Shown piece by piece: positions 45,098 through 55,469 of a stretch of DNA of 56,129 nucleotides (the first letter of the stretch is position 1; every line of letters begins with the position of its first letter). Made by a program: the position numbers and the translations under genes. The DNA comes from an uncultured Pelagibacteraceae bacterium (lineage in GTDB: Bacteria > Pseudomonadota > Alphaproteobacteria > Pelagibacterales > Pelagibacteraceae): assembly GCA_902514805.1 (NCBI GenBank), contig CABXSF010000005.1, positions 1 to 56,129 of the forward strand. Reading direction: 5' to 3'. Under the pieces are notes generated by a model. The model searched no databases. It was not told where the DNA came from and saw only the letters and a list, made by a program, of their open reading frames with translations.

Positions 45098-45480
45098 AAT
45101 TGTAAAAAACCTCTAGAAGAATAGATTAAAATTGTTAATATGAAGGAACCAAAGATAACCAGAAGCCCAGTTATTTTTGTTGTTTTTAATTCGAAACCTA
45201 ATCCAATATCCCAAAACCAATGTCTTACTTCGCTTAAAATCTGAAAAGTGTAAGACCATATTAAGCTGATTATAAAAAATTTCCCAATTACTGAGCTTAA
45301 AAATAATTTCAAAATCTCATAGGCACCTTCACCAAAAAATAAACTACTTGCCCAAATGCAAATAAAAATTAACAGAAAATAATTTACAATGCCCGTTATT
45401 CTATGTGAAATAGAAACAAGGGATGACACATGCCAGTTATATATCTGAATGTGAGGAGATAATGGATTATTTTCTTTCAT
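45094..45480 (-). CDS. sdhC: Succinate dehydrogenase cytochrome b556 subunit
   Basis: A 128-residue protein beginning MKENNPLSPHIQIYNWHVSS. SISHRITGI is the SdhC signature, and the histidine in LSEVRHWFWDIG is the probable haem ligand. Three transmembrane helices are visible. The ATG at 45480 is preferred over an in-frame start 39 bases upstream, because that would overlap the asd coding end and the family starts here. It is 7 bp after asd and leads sdhCDAB. Confidence 0.93.
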   Translation of the reverse strand: MKENNPLSPHIQIYNWHVSSLVSISHRITGIVNYFLLIFICIWASSLFFGEGAYEILKLFLSSVIGKFFIISLIWSYTFQILSEVRHWFWDIGLGFELKTTKITGLLVIFGSFILTILIYSSRGFLQL

Positions 45481-45487
45481 AATTATA

Positions 45488-46480
45488 TTATCTTTTAATA
45501 TAAGCCTCCGCAATTTCAACTGCGTTTAAAGCTGCCCCCCTTAATAGATTATCAGAAACAATCCACATATTTAAAGCATTCTTTTTACTATTATCTTTTC
45601 TAATTCTTGAAATAAAAGTCTCATTTTTACCTTCTGCTTCAACTGGTGTTATGTAACCACCATCAGAATTCTCATCAACCACCTTACAGCCCTCAGCGGT
45701 ACTTAATAATTCTTTTACTTTTTTTATAGTAAAATCATTTTCAAATTCAACATTTACTGACTCTGCATGAGAAACAAGAACTGGAATTCTGACACATGTT
45801 GCAGTAATGTCAATTTTAGTGCCAAGTATTTTGTTGGTTTCATGAATCATTTTTAACTCTTCTTTAGTATAACCATCATCAGAAAAACTATCTATATGAG
45901 GTATTGCATTAAACGCAATTTGCTTTGTGAAGTTTTTAGATTCAAAATTTTTGTTATTTAATATAGACTTTGTTTGATCAATTAGTTCATCCATAGGTTT
46001 TTTTCCAGCTCCTGAGGTAGACTGATAAGTGGAAATAACTACTCTTTTAATTTTAAAAGAGTCATTAAGCGATTTTAACACAATAACCAGTTGTGCAGTA
46101 GAGCAGTTAGGATTTGCAATTATATTTTTTTTAATATCTTTTAAATGATCTTTATTTACTTGGGGAACTACCAAAGGTACATCAGGGTCCATTCTAAAAA
46201 AACTTGAGTTATCAATAACAACTGAATGTTTAGCTGCTAAAGGCACATATTTTTCAGAGATTGTTTTTCCAGCACAAAAAAAAGACAGATCTACTTTAGA
46301 AAAATCAAAATTTTCTAAATTTTCAATTTTAATTTCTTTGTCACCAAATTCTAAAACTGATCCAGCACTTTTTGATGATGCAACAAAGTATAGACTATCT
46401 ATTGAAATTTCCTTTTTATGTATAACTTCAATTATTTTTCTACCGACATTTCCCGTGGCACCTACGATTGCAATATTCAT
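45488..46480 (-). CDS. asd: Aspartate-semialdehyde dehydrogenase
   Basis: A 330-residue NADPH enzyme that reduces aspartyl phosphate for lysine, threonine and methionine synthesis. The N-terminus MNIAIVGATGNVGRKIIEV and the catalytic cysteine in ANPNCSTAQLV identify the family. STYQSTSGAGKKPMDEL and the histidine segment VSHAESVNVEF are also present. It lies between dmdA (15-bp gap) and sdhC (7-bp gap). Nothing unusual is seen except the neighbours. Confidence 0.95.
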   Translation of the reverse strand: MNIAIVGATGNVGRKIIEVIHKKEISIDSLYFVASSKSAGSVLEFGDKEIKIENLENFDFSKVDLSFFCAGKTISEKYVPLAAKHSVVIDNSSFFRMDPDVPLVVPQVNKDHLKDIKKNIIANPNCSTAQLVIVLKSLNDSFKIKRVVISTYQSTSGAGKKPMDELIDQTKSILNNKNFESKNFTKQIAFNAIPHIDSFSDDGYTKEELKMIHETNKILGTKIDITATCVRIPVLVSHAESVNVEFENDFTIKKVKELLSTAEGCKVVDENSDGGYITPVEAEGKNETFISRIRKDNSKKNALNMWIVSDNLLRGAALNAVEIAEAYIKR

Positions 46481-46495
46481 GATGATTAACTTATA

Positions 46496-47605
46496 CTAAA
46501 TGAAGGGTAAATCGCAAACTGTTCCTAAAAATATTTTATCATTAATATCTATCTTAAACTGATGTTTGCTATCCCAATAAGGTTTGTTAATCATTGCAAT
46601 GCCAATAACCTTTTTAAAAGTTGGTGAATATGCAGCTGATCTAACATATCCAACAATGTTATTATTATCATCTAATAATGTTTTCTCACAATACATATCA
46701 ATTTTATTATGATCGATTTTTACACCCATCAATTTTCTAGATACCCCTTCTTTTTGAATTTTTTTTAATTTTTCTTTGCCTAAAAAATTTACATCAGAGT
46801 CTAAATTAATGAATTTGTCAAAGTTTGCTTCAAATGGATTATCTCTATTGTCAAAATCACTACCGTAAGACAATAAAGCTGACTCAATTCTCTCAATTAA
46901 ATTAGGGCAACCAGCTCTTACATTAAATTCTTTACCATATTCAAACAAGTAATCATATAAATCTTGACCTGCCTTATTGTCTTCAACATAAACTTCGAAG
47001 CCTCCTTGCTTTGACCATCCCGATCTTGCTATAAAATAATTATTTCCTTTAAAATTAAAGTATTTAAAATTAAAAAATTTAAGATTTCTAATTTCCTCAC
47101 CAAATAACTTAGCCATTAAATCATCTGAAAGGGGACCTTGGATAGCAAGTATATTTACGTTAGGTTCGTGAATCTTTACATCGAACTTATGCCCTGCAGC
47201 TAAGCCCTTTGCAAAAAATATTACATCAGCATCTGCTATTGAAAGCCACCATTTGTCATCAGCTAATTTATTTATTATTGGGTCATTGACTAGACAGCCG
47301 TCGTCGTCAATTAGAGGTGCATAATAGCATCTTCCAACTTTTGATTTTGATAAATCTCTACATGTCATTAATTGAACAAGTTTTGCAGAGTCCTTACCCG
47401 AAATTTCAACTTGTCTTTCTGCAGAAACATCCCAAATTTGAACAAACTTTTTTAAATGCTCGTAATCTGCCTCTACAGATTTAAAAGTGACTGGTAATAA
47501 CATGTGGTTGTATACTGTATATCCGCTTACTCCGTGGGCCTCGATCCTATCAGTATACGGAGTGCTTCTTAACCTTCTAGATTTTATAATAGAAAAATTT
47601 TTCAT
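46496..47605 (-). CDS. dmdA: Dimethylsulfoniopropionate demethylase
   Basis: A 369-residue member of the glycine-cleavage T-protein (GcvT) fold, the length known for SAR11 DmdA. It transfers a methyl group from DMSP to tetrahydrofolate, giving 3-methylmercaptopropionate (MMPA). The N-terminal [20 protein letters not shown] and segments [18 protein letters not shown] ([14 protein letters not shown]), [26 protein letters not shown] and [17 protein letters not shown] separate it from ordinary GcvT and dimethylglycine enzymes. It sits at the end of dmdC-dmdB-hydrolase-dmdA and overlaps the hydrolase gene by 4 bp. Confidence 0.93.
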   Translation of the reverse strand: MKNFSIIKSRRLRSTPYTDRIEAHGVSGYTVYNHMLLPVTFKSVEADYEHLKKFVQIWDVSAERQVEISGKDSAKLVQLMTCRDLSKSKVGRCYYAPLIDDDGCLVNDPIINKLADDKWWLSIADADVIFFAKGLAAGHKFDVKIHEPNVNILAIQGPLSDDLMAKLFGEEIRNLKFFNFKYFNFKGNNYFIARSGWSKQGGFEVYVEDNKAGQDLYDYLFEYGKEFNVRAGCPNLIERIESALLSYGSDFDNRDNPFEANFDKFINLDSDVNFLGKEKLKKIQKEGVSRKLMGVKIDHNKIDMYCEKTLLDDNNNIVGYVRSAAYSPTFKKVIGIAMINKPYWDSKHQFKIDINDKIFLGTVCDLPFI

Positions 47606-48378
47606 TTTTTTAAAAATTCTGCTACCTTTTCTCTCATTTCAAAAGCTTTTTCAAACATAATCATATGTCCACACTCATTTATTATTTGTGTCTCTGAATT
47701 TTTAATTAAATTTGCGAATTTTTTTCCATTTTCAGATGGTACCATTTTGTCTAAAGCCCCAAAAATTAATAAAGTAGGACATTCTATGGCGGCAGATGCC
47801 TCTTTTCCATTTTTGTAATTATTACAGGCTTTTAAATCAGTGGCCAATATTTCCTTTACCTCTCTAGAAGAATTAATGATTTTTTCGACAGGATTACCTC
47901 CTATAAATTTTCTTGAACCTTCGTAACCCCATTTCATCATTAAATGAACTGCTTTTTTGTCCCCAGAATCTGCTAGGTCTATTAAATCTTGGTTCACAGG
48001 CATTTTGTAGGAGCCCGCTAGAAAAACTAATTTAAAAATACTTTTTTTAAAACGGGAACCATACTCTAAAGCCTCTAAACATCCTTGAGAATGTCCTACT
48101 ATTGAAACTTTTTTAATTTTTAAAAAAAGTCTTACACTTTCAATCCAATCTGCAATTTTTTCAATTGAATCAATGCAAGGACCTTCTGAATTTCCATGAC
48201 CAGGTAAGTCTAAAGACAAAATATTTAGACCTTTATTAGATAAAAATTGTTCTGTAAGAGACCACACAATATGGGAGAGTCCACTTCCATGCAAAAGAAA
48301 AACCGTTTGTTTTGCTGGATCAAAATCTTTACCTGCTGTGGATGCAAATACCTGCTTCTTATCTATTTCAAGATTCAA
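47602..48378 (-). CDS. Alpha/beta hydrolase in the DMSP operon
   Basis: A 258-residue alpha/beta-hydrolase-fold protein. The oxyanion strand is [13 protein letters not shown], the nucleophile elbow is Ser97 ([10 protein letters not shown]), the acid is probably in [11 protein letters not shown], and the histidine in [10 protein letters not shown]. The start is TTG at 48378 within a TTGA overlap with the dmdB stop; no ATG precedes the conserved core. Its place between dmdB and dmdA suggests a role in MMPA breakdown, for instance a thioesterase or hydrolysis step at methylthioacryloyl-CoA, since no dmdD is nearby; this is inference. Confidence 0.8.
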   Translation of the reverse strand: MNLEIDKKQVFASTAGKDFDPAKQTVFLLHGSGLSHIVWSLTEQFLSNKGLNILSLDLPGHGNSEGPCIDSIEKIADWIESVRLFLKIKKVSIVGHSQGCLEALEYGSRFKKSIFKLVFLAGSYKMPVNQDLIDLADSGDKKAVHLMMKWGYEGSRKFIGGNPVEKIINSSREVKEILATDLKACNNYKNGKEASAAIECPTLLIFGALDKMVPSENGKKFANLIKNSETQIINECGHMIMFEKAFEMREKVAEFLKK

Positions 48379-50003
48379 GTTATTTCCTTGGCCTTTTTCC
48401 TTAACTCAAATTTCTGAATTTTTCCTGTTGAAGTTTTTGGCAATTCGCAAAAAGCGATTTTTTTTGGAATTTTGAAGCCAGCTAATGTTTCTCTACAAAA
48501 ATCTATAAGTTCTTTCTCGCTTGTTTCTTTATCTTTTACTTTTTCTATAAATGCACAAGGAACCTCGCCCCATTTTTCATCTGGTTTAGCCACTACTGCT
48601 GCTATTGAAACGCTAGGGTGTTTGGCCAAAGTATTCTCTATTTCAATAGAAGATATGTTCTCGCCACCAGAAATAATTATATCTTTTGATCTATCCTTGA
48701 TCTTTATGTAGCCATCCGGGTGCACTACAGCTAAATCTCCAGAGTGAAACCAGCCGTGAGCCATAGCTTTGTCAGTTGCTTCTTTATCTTTAAAATAACC
48801 TTTCATAACTATGTTTCCTTTAATCATGATTTCACCAATCGTTTTGCCATCTTTGGGCACAGGACTCATAGTTTCTGGATCAATTACTTTTGTGTCCTCT
48901 GTATTTGGATATCTTACACCTTGTCTGGCTTTAATTTCATTTTTTTTATCTTCATCATAAGAATTCCAATCGTCATTCCAAGCGCATTGTAAAATATGGC
49001 CATACGTTTCAGTTAATCCGTACACGTGCATTACTTCAAAACCCAAATTTTCCATTTTCTTAAAAATAATACTTGGGGGTGGGGCACCAGCAGTTAAAAC
49101 AAAAACTTTTTTCTTCAACTTTTTCCTCTCGGATTCTGAAGCACCAGTGATCATATTAAGAACTATTGGTGCACCCCCAAAGTGACTGATGTCATGTTTT
49201 TCAATTAATTCAAAAATTTTTTTAATATCTATAGCTCTTAAACATATAGTTTTTCCATTCAACATTGGAATTGTCCAAGGATATCCCCATCCATTACAAT
49301 GAAACATTGGAACGACCGTTAAAAAATTTAATCTATTAGGCATATTCCAAGCAACTGCACTCCCAGTTGACATTAGATAAGAACCACGATGATGATAAAC
49401 TACACCTTTTGGATTACCTGTTGTGCCCGAAGTATAACTTAATGAAATTGCTTGCCATTCGTCTTTTGGTTTTTTCCAGGTATAATTTTCATCTCCTGTA
49501 TTTAAAAAATCTTCATATTCTTTATCACCAATTTTTTTGAGCAAAGATTGATCTGCTTTATCGTCTTGGATATCGATTATTAAAGGCTTAAATTTTACGC
49601 TTTCTAATGCTTTGTTTATTACTGAGTGAAGTTGTCTATCGACTATAAGAACTTTTGCCTCTGCGTGGTCTAATATATAGGAAACTGTTTTTGCATCCAA
49701 TCTCGTATTAATAGTATTAAGAACTGCTCCTGTCATTGGCACAGAATAGTGAGCTTCAAATATTTCAGGAGTATTAAAAGCCATTACCGAAACAGTATCT
49801 CCCTCTTTAATTCCTATCTTCTCAAGCGCACTAGCAAACTTAATGCAGCGATTGTAAATTTGTAACCAGGTATAAGAACGATTTTCGTACACCAGTGCCT
49901 CATAATTTGGATATATATCTTTTGCCCTTTCTAAAAAACTTAAAGGTGTTAGTGGTACAAAATTAGCATTATTTTTATCTAAATTTTGATTGTATTTGTT
50001 CAT
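48375..50003 (-). CDS. dmdB: 3-methylmercaptopropionyl-CoA ligase
   Basis: A 542-residue AMP-forming acyl-CoA synthetase. The phosphate loop is LSYTSGTTGNPKGVVY, followed by HVYGLTETYGH, GWFHSGDLAVVHPDGYIKIKD, DIIISGGENISSIEIE and the C-terminal catalytic lysine region KTSTGKIQKFELR. The family has many substrates; the MMPA assignment rests on context, with dmdC upstream (1-bp overlap) and dmdA two genes downstream. It would activate MMPA to MMPA-CoA. Confidence 0.88.
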   Translation of the reverse strand: MNKYNQNLDKNNANFVPLTPLSFLERAKDIYPNYEALVYENRSYTWLQIYNRCIKFASALEKIGIKEGDTVSVMAFNTPEIFEAHYSVPMTGAVLNTINTRLDAKTVSYILDHAEAKVLIVDRQLHSVINKALESVKFKPLIIDIQDDKADQSLLKKIGDKEYEDFLNTGDENYTWKKPKDEWQAISLSYTSGTTGNPKGVVYHHRGSYLMSTGSAVAWNMPNRLNFLTVVPMFHCNGWGYPWTIPMLNGKTICLRAIDIKKIFELIEKHDISHFGGAPIVLNMITGASESERKKLKKKVFVLTAGAPPPSIIFKKMENLGFEVMHVYGLTETYGHILQCAWNDDWNSYDEDKKNEIKARQGVRYPNTEDTKVIDPETMSPVPKDGKTIGEIMIKGNIVMKGYFKDKEATDKAMAHGWFHSGDLAVVHPDGYIKIKDRSKDIIISGGENISSIEIENTLAKHPSVSIAAVVAKPDEKWGEVPCAFIEKVKDKETSEKELIDFCRETLAGFKIPKKIAFCELPKTSTGKIQKFELRKKAKEIT

Positions 50004-51763
50004 TAATTAAATTTGGCATTCATAGTTGTATGGCTACCACTTGTTCCAACTACGTAATGTGACTGTGCTCTTGGTAAAATTTTTTCAAAATAATACTTTC
50101 CTGTATTTATTTTATCCTCATAAAAATCTTTATTTGTATTTTGTTTTTCAAAACTTACTTTTAGAGTTTTAATCCAAGCAAAAGCTAAGGCTGTGTAACC
50201 TAATACTTTTAAATAATCATTACATGCTGCACTTGCATCATCCTTATTTGAATTGATTTTTTCTCTCGTCCACTTTGTAAAAGATACTAAGATTTCTTTA
50301 TATTTTTCAAAGATATTTAAAAAACTCACAAGGTTTTTTTCATTTTTATAATTTTTGATTTCATTATCCATTGATTTTATAAAGTTTTCAAAAATGCCCT
50401 CCGAAGAAATTTTTCGGTAAACAAGATCAATTGCTTGTACAGAGTTTGTACCTTCATAAATTGGTGTTATCCTATTATCTCTAAATAATTGTTCTATCCC
50501 TTGATCTTTTGTATAGCCGTATCCACCAAATACCTGAATTGCATCATTAGTAATTTCTACACCATTGTCCGTGAAAAATGATTTTATAACAGGTGTAAGT
50601 AGAGCAACCATATTTGATGCATCCTTTCTTACATCTTTATCATCATGAGATAAACTTACGTCAATTTGTTGAGACAACCAAAAAGCAAAGGATCTTTGAC
50701 CCTCGATAATTGATTTCATGTTCATTAAGCTTCTCCTGATATCTGCATGTTTTATTATTAAATCTGTTTCGCCATTCTTACTATTGTTTGCTTTTCCTTG
50801 TTTTCTTTCTTTGGAATATGCAACAGAATTTTGATACGCGGTTTCTGCAATTCCTAAACCTTGAACACCCACTACAATTCTTTCTAAATTCATCATTGTG
50901 AACATAGAGTTCAAACCTTTGTTTTCAGGTCCAATCATAATACCTTTTGAATTTTCAAAATTTAGAACACAAGTTGGAGAACCTTTAATTCCCATCTTAC
51001 TCTCAATTGAGTTTGTACTGACACCATTTCTAGAACCTACAACTCCATCGTCGCTGACCTCAAATTTTGGTACAAGAAATAAACTTATTCCCTTTGTTCC
51101 TTTTGGTGCATCTGTTGTTCTTGCTAAAACTAAATGAATTATGTTTTCCGTTAAATCATGGTCTCCAGAAGTAATAAAAATTTTTTGTCCAGTTATTTCA
51201 TAGGTTCCATCACCTTTTGGGACTGCTTTGGTTTTTAATAAACCTAAATCGGTTCCACACTGTGGTTCTGTTAAGCACATTGTACCACTCCATTTTCCCT
51301 CTACGATTTTTGGAAGGAATTTATCTTTTATGCTTTGCTCAGCATGAGTAAGTATACAATTATAAGCCCCAATACTAAGTTCACTATATAATTTAAATGC
51401 TAAACTTGACGATGATAGCATTTCCTCAAAAAAAGTGCTTACAGTTTTTGGTATACCCTGACCACCATATTTTGGGTCGCAAGAAAGGGAAGTCCAGCCA
51501 TCTTCTATAAATTTTTTATAAACTTCTTTATAACCAGGAGGTGTTCTGACAACACCATTTTCATACACGCAAGGATTTTCATCCCCTGCTTTAGCTAATG
51601 GTAAAATCAGCTCTTGGTTTATTTTTGCTGCTTCTTCCAAAATCCCTTTAACAAGTTCCGAATTTATTTCTTTGTATTTTTCAATTTCTTTATATCTTTG
51701 ATTATCTTTAAGATTATCAAAGAGGAACATCATTTCTTCGACTGGTGCAGTATAAATAGTCAT
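50003..51763 (-). CDS. dmdC: 3-methylmercaptopropionyl-CoA dehydrogenase
   Basis: A 586-residue acyl-CoA dehydrogenase of the long, three-part type found in DmdC. Visible motifs are MCLTEPQCGTDLGLLKTKA and the YEITGQKIFITSGDHDLTEN strand at the flavin site. VFGGYGYTKDQGIEQLFRD and the catalytic-base segment PIYEGTNSVQAIDLV follow. The extra C-terminal region (about 450-586) is usual for this subfamily. It would oxidise MMPA-CoA to methylthioacryloyl-CoA. The 33-bp gap after leuB leaves room only for a compact promoter. Confidence 0.88.
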   Translation of the reverse strand: MTIYTAPVEEMMFLFDNLKDNQRYKEIEKYKEINSELVKGILEEAAKINQELILPLAKAGDENPCVYENGVVRTPPGYKEVYKKFIEDGWTSLSCDPKYGGQGIPKTVSTFFEEMLSSSSLAFKLYSELSIGAYNCILTHAEQSIKDKFLPKIVEGKWSGTMCLTEPQCGTDLGLLKTKAVPKGDGTYEITGQKIFITSGDHDLTENIIHLVLARTTDAPKGTKGISLFLVPKFEVSDDGVVGSRNGVSTNSIESKMGIKGSPTCVLNFENSKGIMIGPENKGLNSMFTMMNLERIVVGVQGLGIAETAYQNSVAYSKERKQGKANNSKNGETDLIIKHADIRRSLMNMKSIIEGQRSFAFWLSQQIDVSLSHDDKDVRKDASNMVALLTPVIKSFFTDNGVEITNDAIQVFGGYGYTKDQGIEQLFRDNRITPIYEGTNSVQAIDLVYRKISSEGIFENFIKSMDNEIKNYKNEKNLVSFLNIFEKYKEILVSFTKWTREKINSNKDDASAACNDYLKVLGYTALAFAWIKTLKVSFEKQNTNKDFYEDKINTGKYYFEKILPRAQSHYVVGTSGSHTTMNAKFN

Positions 51764-51796
51764 ATTTTTTTAATTATCTAAGGTAAGTTAATTTAT

Positions 51797-52906
51797 TTAT
51801 TTTTGCAAACACGCAATAATCGCATCTCCCATCTCTGAAGTAGAAACTTCTTTTTTTCCCTTAGAAATAATATCTTTTGTCCTTAATCCATCATCTAATA
51901 CCTTTTGAACAGCGCTATCTAAAGCTTTAGATTCCTTATCTAAATTTAATGAATATTTTAATGCCATTGAAAAACTTAATATAGTTGCAATAGGATTTGC
52001 AATGCCTTTACCAGTTATATCAGGAGCTGAACCATGTACGGGCTCATACATCGATCTTATATTTCCATCTTTATCTTTGGCACCTAATGAAGCAGATGGT
52101 AATAAACCTAAAGAGCCTGTCAACATGGCAGCTTCATCTGATAGGATGTCTCCAAATAAATTATCAGTTACAATTACATCAAATTGTTTTGGATTTCTTA
52201 ATAATTGCATCGCACAATTATCTGCTAACATATGGGTTAACTCTATATCTTTGTATTCTTTGTCGTGTAAAATTTGAACTTCTTCCTTCCAAAGCTGACC
52301 CGCCTCCATTACATTCGATTTTTCACATGATGTAACTTTATTATCTCTTTTTTTGGCTAGATCAAAAGCAACACGTGCAACTCTTTCAATTTCTTTTGTC
52401 GTATAAGTATGGGTATTAATTCCTTTTCGTTCACCATTATCTATTGGTTTGATCCCTCTTGGTTCCCCGAAATATATTCCACCCGTTAATTCTCTTACAA
52501 TCATAATATCTAAACCTGAAACAATTTCTGGTTTCAAGCTTGAAGCATCTACTAATTGCTTAAAACAAATCGCAGGTCTTAAATTAGCAAAAAGCTTTAA
52601 TTCTTTTCTAAGTTTAAGAAGAGCTCTTTCAGGTTTTTTTGAGAATTCTAGTTTATCCCATTTAGGTCCTCCTACAGCCCCAAGAATTACCGCTTCACTC
52701 TCTAAAGCTTTGTAAAATACTTCATCTGTTATGGGTGTTTTATATTTATCATATGCAGCTCCGCCAACGAGATCTTCATCAATTTCAAAATCTAAGGATT
52801 TGTTTTTGTTAAACCACTGAATAATTTTTTTAACTTCCGCAATAACCTCTGGACCTATTCCATCTCCTGGTAAAAGAAGAATTTTTCTTTTTTTAACTTT
52901 AATCAT
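51797..52906 (-). CDS. leuB: 3-isopropylmalate dehydrogenase
   Basis: A 369-residue NAD-dependent decarboxylating enzyme of leucine synthesis. [15 protein letters not shown] begins the fold; [53 protein letters not shown] and [19 protein letters not shown] are canonical. The ATG at 52906 was chosen because it gives the family N-terminus and an 8-bp overlap with leuD; a start at 52945 would add 13 residues with no counterpart. Confidence 0.96.
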   Translation of the reverse strand: MIKVKKRKILLLPGDGIGPEVIAEVKKIIQWFNKNKSLDFEIDEDLVGGAAYDKYKTPITDEVFYKALESEAVILGAVGGPKWDKLEFSKKPERALLKLRKELKLFANLRPAICFKQLVDASSLKPEIVSGLDIMIVRELTGGIYFGEPRGIKPIDNGERKGINTHTYTTKEIERVARVAFDLAKKRDNKVTSCEKSNVMEAGQLWKEEVQILHDKEYKDIELTHMLADNCAMQLLRNPKQFDVIVTDNLFGDILSDEAAMLTGSLGLLPSASLGAKDKDGNIRSMYEPVHGSAPDITGKGIANPIATILSFSMALKYSLNLDKESKALDSAVQKVLDDGLRTKDIISKGKKEVSTSEMGDAIIACLQK

Positions 52907-53504
52907 TAAAAATCCAAGGCCTTGCCGACTTAACCTTTTTTTCAAAGTCGTTTATATGTGATGATTTTTCTAACGATAAAGCGATATCATCTAGACCTTC
53001 AATCAAGCATTTCTTTTTAAAGGGATCTATTTTAAATTTTAGTTCATTATTTCCAAAAAGAATTTTTTCTTCCTTTAAATCAATTTCAATTTCTTCTTTT
53101 CTTTTTGAATATTCAGCTAGCTCTTTTATTTTTTCCTCATCGAGAATTATCGGCAAAATACCATTTTTAAAACAATTATTGTAAAAAATATCTGCATAGC
53201 TTGAGCTTATTACACATGTTATTCCAAAGTCTAAAAGTGCCCACGGAGCATGTTCTCTCGATGATCCGCAGCCAAAATTATTTCCAGCTATTAAAATTTT
53301 TGAATTGCTATATGGAGATTTATTAAGAATAAAATTATCAATATTTTTTCCATCATCGTCGTATCTCATTTCGTGAAATAAGTTTTTTCCTAATCCTGTG
53401 CGTTTAATAGTTTTTAAAAACTGTTTAGGAATAATCATATCCGTATCTATATTTACAATCGGTAAATAAGCTGGAATACTTTTAAGTGAGGTAAATTTTT
53501 TCAT
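52899..53504 (-). CDS. leuD: 3-isopropylmalate dehydratase small subunit
   Basis: A 201-residue subunit with the swivelling domain motifs [17 protein letters not shown] and [18 protein letters not shown]. With LeuC it isomerises 2- to 3-isopropylmalate. It overlaps leuC by 1 bp and leuB by 8 bp, giving the compact order leuC-leuD-leuB. Length agrees with proteobacterial LeuD. Confidence 0.96.
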   Translation of the reverse strand: MKKFTSLKSIPAYLPIVNIDTDMIIPKQFLKTIKRTGLGKNLFHEMRYDDDGKNIDNFILNKSPYSNSKILIAGNNFGCGSSREHAPWALLDFGITCVISSSYADIFYNNCFKNGILPIILDEEKIKELAEYSKRKEEIEIDLKEEKILFGNNELKFKIDPFKKKCLIEGLDDIALSLEKSSHINDFEKKVKSARPWIFND

Positions 53505-54907
53505 TAGTTTTGATATTTTCGAACATCATCTAGATTTCCAGCGATAGCTGCAGCAGCTGCCATACCTGGGCTTACTAAGTGGGTTCTTCCCCCTCTTCCT
53601 TGTCTTCCTTCGAAGTTTCTATTCGAAGTGGACGCACATCTTTCTTGAGGTTTTAGTTTATCAGCATTCATTGCTAAGCACATTGAACATCCTGGCTCTC
53701 TCCATTCAAAACCAGACTCTATGAATATTTTATCTAGACCTTCTTGCTCAGCTTGTTCTTTAACTAAACCAGAACCAGGAACTACCATTCCATGTACATG
53801 TGAAGCTTTTTTCTTATTCTTTAATATTTCTGCAGCCTCTCTTAAATCTTCAATTCTTCCATTTGTACAACTTCCTATAAAAACTTTGTCAATTTTAATG
53901 TCTTGAACTTTCACATCAGGTTTAAGCCCCATATAATTAAGAGATCTATTTATTGAATTTTTTTTATCGATATTTTTTTCATTTTCTGGATTAGGGATTT
54001 TTCCATTAATTGAAACTACGTCCTCAGGTGAAGTTCCCCATGTAACCATGGGCGCTATTTCATCACCTTTTAAATTAATTTCTTTATCAAATTTTGCATC
54101 ACTATCACTTTTTAATTTACTCCAATAATCAAGAGCTTTTTCCCAATTTTCTTTTTTTGGAGACATTGGTCTATCTTTTAAATAATTAAAAATCTTTTCA
54201 TCAGGTTGGATTAGTCCTGCTCTAGCGCCACCTTCTATAGACATATTACAAATAGTCATTCTCTGTTCGACAGAAAGATTTGATATGACTGAGCCAGCAT
54301 ACTCTAATACACATCCAGTTCCTCCAGCAGTTCCTATTTTGCCAATAATTTGAAGAATTACATCTTTTGAAGTTACTCCTATAGGAAGTTTTCCATTAAC
54401 ATTAATTCTAAAATTCTTTGCTTTTTTCTGAACAAGAGTTTGTGTTGCTAGAACGTGTTCAACTTCTGAGGTTCCTATTCCAAACGCTAAAGCCCCGAAA
54501 GCGCCGTGAGTTGCTGTGTGACTGTCTCCGCAAACAATAACCGTTCCTGGTTGAGTAAAGCCTTGCTCGGGTCCTACTATATGAACTATTCCTTGTCTTT
54601 TATCATTCATTCCAAAAAGTTTGATATCAAAGTCTTTGCAATTTTTTTCAAGTGTTTCTACTTGAATTCTAGAGTCGTTGTCATCAATTCCTTTAGATCT
54701 GTCAGTTGTAGGTATGTTGTGATCAACAACAGCAAGAGTTAAGTTCGGATGTCTTACATTCCTTTTGCTATTTCTAAGTCCTTCAAAAGCTTGTGGGCTA
54801 GTCACCTCATGTATCAAATGTCTGTCCACAAATAGCAAAGATGTTCCATCATCCTGTTGGTGGACTAAGTGATCACTCCAGATTTTATCGTATAAAGTCT
54901 TTGGCAT
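53504..54907 (-). CDS. leuC: 3-isopropylmalate dehydratase large subunit
   Basis: A 467-residue aconitase-family protein. The [4Fe-4S] ligands lie in [13 protein letters not shown] and [11 protein letters not shown], and [18 protein letters not shown] and [20 protein letters not shown] are LeuC signatures. [17 protein letters not shown] closes the domain. It starts 11 bp after rplS, so leucine genes appear to follow ribosomal protein L19 in one transcript. Confidence 0.97.
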   Translation of the reverse strand: MPKTLYDKIWSDHLVHQQDDGTSLLFVDRHLIHEVTSPQAFEGLRNSKRNVRHPNLTLAVVDHNIPTTDRSKGIDDNDSRIQVETLEKNCKDFDIKLFGMNDKRQGIVHIVGPEQGFTQPGTVIVCGDSHTATHGAFGALAFGIGTSEVEHVLATQTLVQKKAKNFRINVNGKLPIGVTSKDVILQIIGKIGTAGGTGCVLEYAGSVISNLSVEQRMTICNMSIEGGARAGLIQPDEKIFNYLKDRPMSPKKENWEKALDYWSKLKSDSDAKFDKEINLKGDEIAPMVTWGTSPEDVVSINGKIPNPENEKNIDKKNSINRSLNYMGLKPDVKVQDIKIDKVFIGSCTNGRIEDLREAAEILKNKKKASHVHGMVVPGSGLVKEQAEQEGLDKIFIESGFEWREPGCSMCLAMNADKLKPQERCASTSNRNFEGRQGRGGRTHLVSPGMAAAAAIAGNLDDVRKYQN

Positions 54908-54918
54908 TTAAAAAAAGA

Positions 54919-55467
54919 TTATTTTTTTAATTCGGGTGAAATCTTACTATCTTCTTTTTTCTCTTCAAGTTTTTTGGGTGTCTCAGCGACTTTTGTTTCA
55001 GCTTTTTCCTCAATATTCTTTTGTTCTGTAGCTTTTAACACGTTCTCTTCTGTTACTTCTTCAGGTTTTGCCTCAACATCAATACCTATTTTCTTTTTAA
55101 TCTTCTCAGCTATTCTAGCTGATTTTCCTGTTCTCTCTCTTAAGTAGTATAATTTGGCTCTTCTTACCTTACCTGATCTAATAACTTTTATTGTATCAAC
55201 TATCGGACTATAAAGAGCAAAAGTTCTTTCAACACCTTCTCCGAAAGAAATTTTTCTGACTGTAAAGGATGAATTTAAGTCTCTATTTTTCTTTGCTATA
55301 CAAACACCTTCAAAATACTGAATCCTATCTCTTTTTCCTTCAGTAATTTTTACACCAACTTTTATGATATCTCCTGGAAAAAATTCTGGAAGTTTTTTTT
55401 CAGCTGAAATTTTTTTAACGTTTGCTTTATTTATATCTTCTATATTTTTCATGTTTAAATTTTGCAA
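54919..55467 (-). CDS. rplS: 50S ribosomal protein L19
   Basis: A 182-residue protein. The L19 core (about residues 15-125) shows [53 protein letters not shown] and [19 protein letters not shown]. About 55 further residues form a glutamate- and lysine-rich tail not found in ordinary L19 (115-130 residues). The ATG at 55467 is preferred because AAGAAGGA lies 5 bases upstream, within the trmD end; an ATG at 55452 is an alternative. It lies 2 bp after trmD. Confidence 0.95.
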   Translation of the reverse strand: MQNLNMKNIEDINKANVKKISAEKKLPEFFPGDIIKVGVKITEGKRDRIQYFEGVCIAKKNRDLNSSFTVRKISFGEGVERTFALYSPIVDTIKVIRSGKVRRAKLYYLRERTGKSARIAEKIKKKIGIDVEAKPEEVTEENVLKATEQKNIEEKAETKVAETPKKLEEKKEDSKISPELKK

Positions 55468-55469
55468 TT

